This document shows, piece by piece, positions 61,420 through 64,000 of a stretch of 64,000 bases of DNA. The DNA comes from Toxoplasma gondii ME49. Lineage: Eukaryota > Apicomplexa > Conoidasida > Eucoccidiorida > Sarcocystidae. A program made the translations under genes and the position numbers. The notes under the pieces were generated by a model. It made no database searches, was not told the origin of the DNA, and saw only the letters and a list, made by a program, of their open reading frames with translations. Numbering within the stretch: position 1 is the first letter of the stretch; every line of letters begins with the position of its first letter. The DNA lies in the NCBI RefSeq assembly GCF_000006565.2, contig NC_031477.1, forward strand, positions 3,256,043 to 3,320,042, read 5' to 3'.

Positions 61420-63604
61420 GTATATACATATATATATATATACATGTATATATATATGTATATATATATATATTATATAAATGCATTCATACGTAGCATG
61501 CTGAAGGTCATATCAATCTTTCTATGTACATCCACATGCATATATATATATATATATATATAAATGTATATATATATATATATACGAATACATGTGTGTG
61601 TGTACATTGAGTACTTCTGTGTGACGTATGTGTCGCTTGATTTCTCTGTCTTCCTCTCATCTCCGTTTTGTTCGGACCTTCGCAAGCAATCCGTTTTGAT
61701 CTTTTTCTGAACATTTTCTTGTGCCAGCGGGGAGACAGCGGACGCATCTCGACAGTGGATGGCCTGGCTGCAGGAGGCCGCGCAGAGGTCCGACCGCGCG
61801 CCCGGGGAGCGTCGACGTTTTTCTTCCTTCTCTTGCTCGCATCACTTCCTCCCCAAGTCTTTTTCGCCTTCCCTCGCTTCTCGCGGAGGGTACGCCGAGC
61901 AGATGGCTCCACCGCATCTGCCTCCGATGGAGGAGAGTCGCACCTCCGACGGCGAGGCCTCGCTCGCGCGGCCTCCGCATGCAAGCGATTCTCTCGAGCG
62001 CAGCCAGCAGGCAGACGCGCCGGGGCGAGAGAGTGGAGACACCCAGGCTGCCAAGGAGAGGCACTCCGCAGACGCTGGAAAAGAGCGCAGAGAAACCGAG
62101 AGGGAGGCGCGCGTTGCGCTAGACGACGAAGGCGCCCGGTTGTCTAGACACTTGGTGAGGCGAAGGTGGACGTGCATCTTTCTGCGGGGTCGCTTGCGTA
62201 CTTTTGTTTCCGTTCGTCCACTGAAGCGACCTGCCGTCTTTTTACTGTGTCATCGTTCTGCCTCTTCCAACCACCTTCCCATGTGCCCTCTATCTTTTTG
62301 TGGCTCTTCTCCTTTATCTTCTTTCTGCTCCTCTCTCTCTTCTCCTTTATCTTCTTTTTGCTCCTCTCTCTCTTCTCCTTTATCTTCTTTCTGCTCCTCT
62401 CTCTCTTCTCCTTTATCTTCTTTCTGTTCTTCTGTCTCGTCTCTGCAGAGCTTAGGCAGCGTCTGCAGCGGGGACCCTCACTGTCGCCCAGGCTTCTCCG
62501 ATCGAGTTGCGGCGGGAGAATGCGAGGGCGTCTGTGATTTGCTTCCTTCTCCTGAAATTACTCCTGATCTCGAGGTGCGATTCGAGTCTTCCCATTTCTC
62601 CTTATGTTTGTTTATTTATAAGTATATCTCTATCTACACGAATGCATATATATATATATATATATATGAACGTGTATATGTGTATATATATACATATATA
62701 TATATATATGTATATACAGATCTGCATGTGTGTACATGTGTATGTCTTTGAGGGGGGAGATGTCAAGATCGGCTTGTTATCGGTGTGTCCGCGGGGAGGG
62801 CGAATCTTCAGTCTCAGAGAAGTTGGGGACCTCAGGTTTTCTGGCGCATTGCGAAAGCCGTTGAAGGCCGATAGATACTCTACAAGCTGTCGATACATTC
62901 CGGAACCTGTAGGGATACCTTCGGCACAGCGACCTTGTCAGATGAAGAGTTTTGTGCACCCTGCGCGGGGCCGACCAGCTTTTTCTTTCTCCGGTGTTAC
63001 ACCGAGGCAGACTGCTGGACAGGTTTTCTCCTGCTCTGGAGAGAGACTCTTCACCCGCTAGGACGGCATCGCGAGTGGCGACCAGTCTTCGTCTTTCTTC
63101 TCTTTCTCTCTCTTCTCTTCGCTCCTCTCCTCCGCTGTCCTCTCCCCTCGTATCGGCCTCTCCCGTTTCATTGCTGTCACCTCTGTCTCCCGCTTTTCTC
63201 CCGTTTCTCTCCTTTCGCTCTCTGTGCAGTATTGCGTCCGTCGCCTGAAGTTTCTGCTGTCTAGTCGCGCGCGGTCGCGCTTTTCTCCGGCAAGGAACGA
63301 AGACGACGTTCGAGTGTTTGTGAAAGACGCGAGTCAGTGGGTTTCCCTCCCGCCGCCAAAAGCTGTCCATATTCGAGAGTCGCTCTCTCGGCAAACTTCG
63401 AGTTCTGGCGCCTTTCCCCAGGGAAGAGAAGATGGAACAGAAGATGAAAGAGATGAACGAGGAGAGAAAAGTCAAGAAAGAGGAGATGCAGAAGAATGTG
63501 GAAGACGGCCGCCGCCCAGGGCACCGCGGGGGGCCCTAGAGTCCGCCGAGTTCTCAGAGCGAAGCTTAAGGCTGCAGAGAGGTGCGAAGACTCAAGTTCG
63601 ATAG
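54602..63604 (+). CDS. class I phosphatidylinositol transfer protein fused to a PH domain
   Basis: PITPs shuttle PtdIns and PtdCho between membranes, and PH domains bind phosphoinositides. Eleven exons: 54602-54882, 55443-55479, 56020-56139, 56886-56966, 58134-58591, 59422-59987, 60714-60838, 61190-61269, 61728-62154, 62449-62574, 63230-63604. Phases close to 891 aa. The PITP fold has YRLVLPMTPEQY, QLYMVAKAS and GQYTHKRI in exon 1, W/NAFPHLKTTYD across exons 1/2, VVLIDIVND in exon 4, and EDPSRF, KLFVLDFPYFGFM, KVENWI, CWMDEW/Y and MADIRKMEEEV in exons 5/6. After an acidic linker the PH domain spans about residues 495-606: HSGFLYKLGR, NLRYVVLRNSRLQYF, KRSMHF and ASRQWMAWLQEA with the invariant C-terminal Trp. 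The rest (residues about 610-891) is unrecognised. Exon 3's donor (AAC|GTGTAA) is weak. The last exon either stops at 63604 or splices out earlier (GTGCGA donor near 63582) into exons beyond the window, where an OSBP-type domain would be a natural candidate. Confidence 0.92.
58272..58321 (+). repeat. 21-bp tandem repeat inside the PITP domain
   Basis: Two full copies and a partial copy of a purine-only-like 21-bp unit encoding EETEEKR, within exon 5 of the PITP-PH gene. Confidence 0.9.
60138..60222. repeat. TA-rich array with 34-bp duplication, PITP-PH intron 6
   Basis: TA blocks flanking two identical CATGTGTATGTAAA segments (60157 and 60191), within the intron 59988-60713. Confidence 0.9.
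61377..61584. repeat. TA-rich arrays, PITP-PH intron 8
   Basis: Two large TA-rich blocks (61377-61478 and 61538-61584) within the intron 61270-61727. Confidence 0.9.
62311..62442 (+). repeat. 33-bp tandem repeat in the polypyrimidine tract of PITP-PH intron 9
   Basis: Four near-identical copies starting at 62311, 62344, 62377 and 62410, each beginning CCTTTATCTTCTTT. They are almost entirely pyrimidine and abut the acceptor at 62448. Confidence 0.93.
62645..62716. repeat. TA-rich array, PITP-PH intron 10
   Basis: TA blocks interrupted by GTGTATATG in the intron 62575-63229. Confidence 0.9.
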
Positions 63605-64000
63605 GGAAAGGTGCACTGGAAAAAAGCGAAGATGTTTCCTGAAAAGGAGGGAAAAAAGCGAAGATGTTTCCTGAAAAGGAGGAAAAAGAGCGAATCAGGA
63701 GACAAGACCAGTCGGTGGAAGGACAAGGAGAAGCCAACGGAGGAAAGACAACGCTCTTCGATGGAAAGAGACCTGTTTTTAGCTAATCAAAGAAGAGAAA
63801 GATGTAGACCGAGCATCACAGGTCTGTCGCAGGACTTGTGATGAACGTTCCAAGTCAATAACGTCTTGGTGGTGTGTTAACAGTGGACTTGTAAGCATTC
63901 ATTTACTTTTCCATGCTCATCGGTTTGTGCCTCCGTCGAGGCGGTCGTCTGCACTCGTCCCGATTAAGCAGGTGTCTCTCTTTTCTCTCCGGAGGAAGTC
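63605..64000. other. flank after the last PITP-PH frame, with 32-bp tandem duplication
   Basis: Either 3' UTR or intron of the PITP-PH gene. A 32-bp unit starting GAAAAAAGCGAAGATGTTTC is present at 63619 and again at 63651. No further exon could be recognised before the window ends. Confidence 0.6.

Overview
The window is nuclear DNA of a coccidian apicomplexan, most likely Toxoplasma gondii or a close relative (Hammondia, Neospora). The signs are GC-rich exons broken by many spliceosomal introns, proteins inflated by Ser/Ala/Pro/Glu-rich low-complexity stretches, intergenic spacers of 1.5-4 kb, abundant TGCATGC words, and many (TA)n arrays confined to introns and spacers. Genes were assembled by eye by joining open frames across GT/AG sites with compatible phase and checking that the joined protein keeps a recognisable family. 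No transcript data were available, so exon edges are models.

Eight protein genes are supported. From left to right: (1) the 3' part of a PTC7-type PP2C phosphatase with a very long disordered tail (+, 1-3667, truncated by the window start); (2) NAF1, the H/ACA snoRNP assembly factor (+, 7334-12461, 5 exons); (3) VPS8, the CORVET tethering subunit, a giant 9-exon gene (-, 28111-13958, about 3264 aa); (4) ribosomal protein eL19 (-, 34238-31684, 4 exons, the start codon alone on exon 1); (5) an intronless coiled-coil protein with an N-terminal signal/anchor and a Gly/Ala-rich tail (+, 36619-39432, function unknown); (6) PWP1, a WD40 ribosome-biogenesis factor (-, 46381-41559, 8 exons); (7) CBP20/NCBP2, the small nuclear cap-binding subunit (+, 47981-50250, 3 exons); (8) a class I PITP fused to a PH domain (+, 54602-63604, 11 exons, 3' end uncertain).

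NAF1/VPS8 and the coiled-coil gene/PWP1 are convergent pairs. eL19/coiled-coil and PWP1/CBP20 are divergent pairs sharing spacers that should hold both promoters. Four of the eight genes (NAF1, eL19, PWP1, CBP20) serve RNA or ribosome production. VPS8 and PITP-PH belong to endomembrane traffic and lipid transport. This is a eukaryotic neighbourhood and nothing suggests operons.

Non-coding structure includes TA-rich arrays in about a third of the introns, long purine/pyrimidine-asymmetric tracts, several 21-42 bp tandem duplications, and a dispersed short palindrome-like motif (GGGTGTACGTACACCC and variants) that also lies inside exons. No RNA gene, transposon or CRISPR array could be supported.
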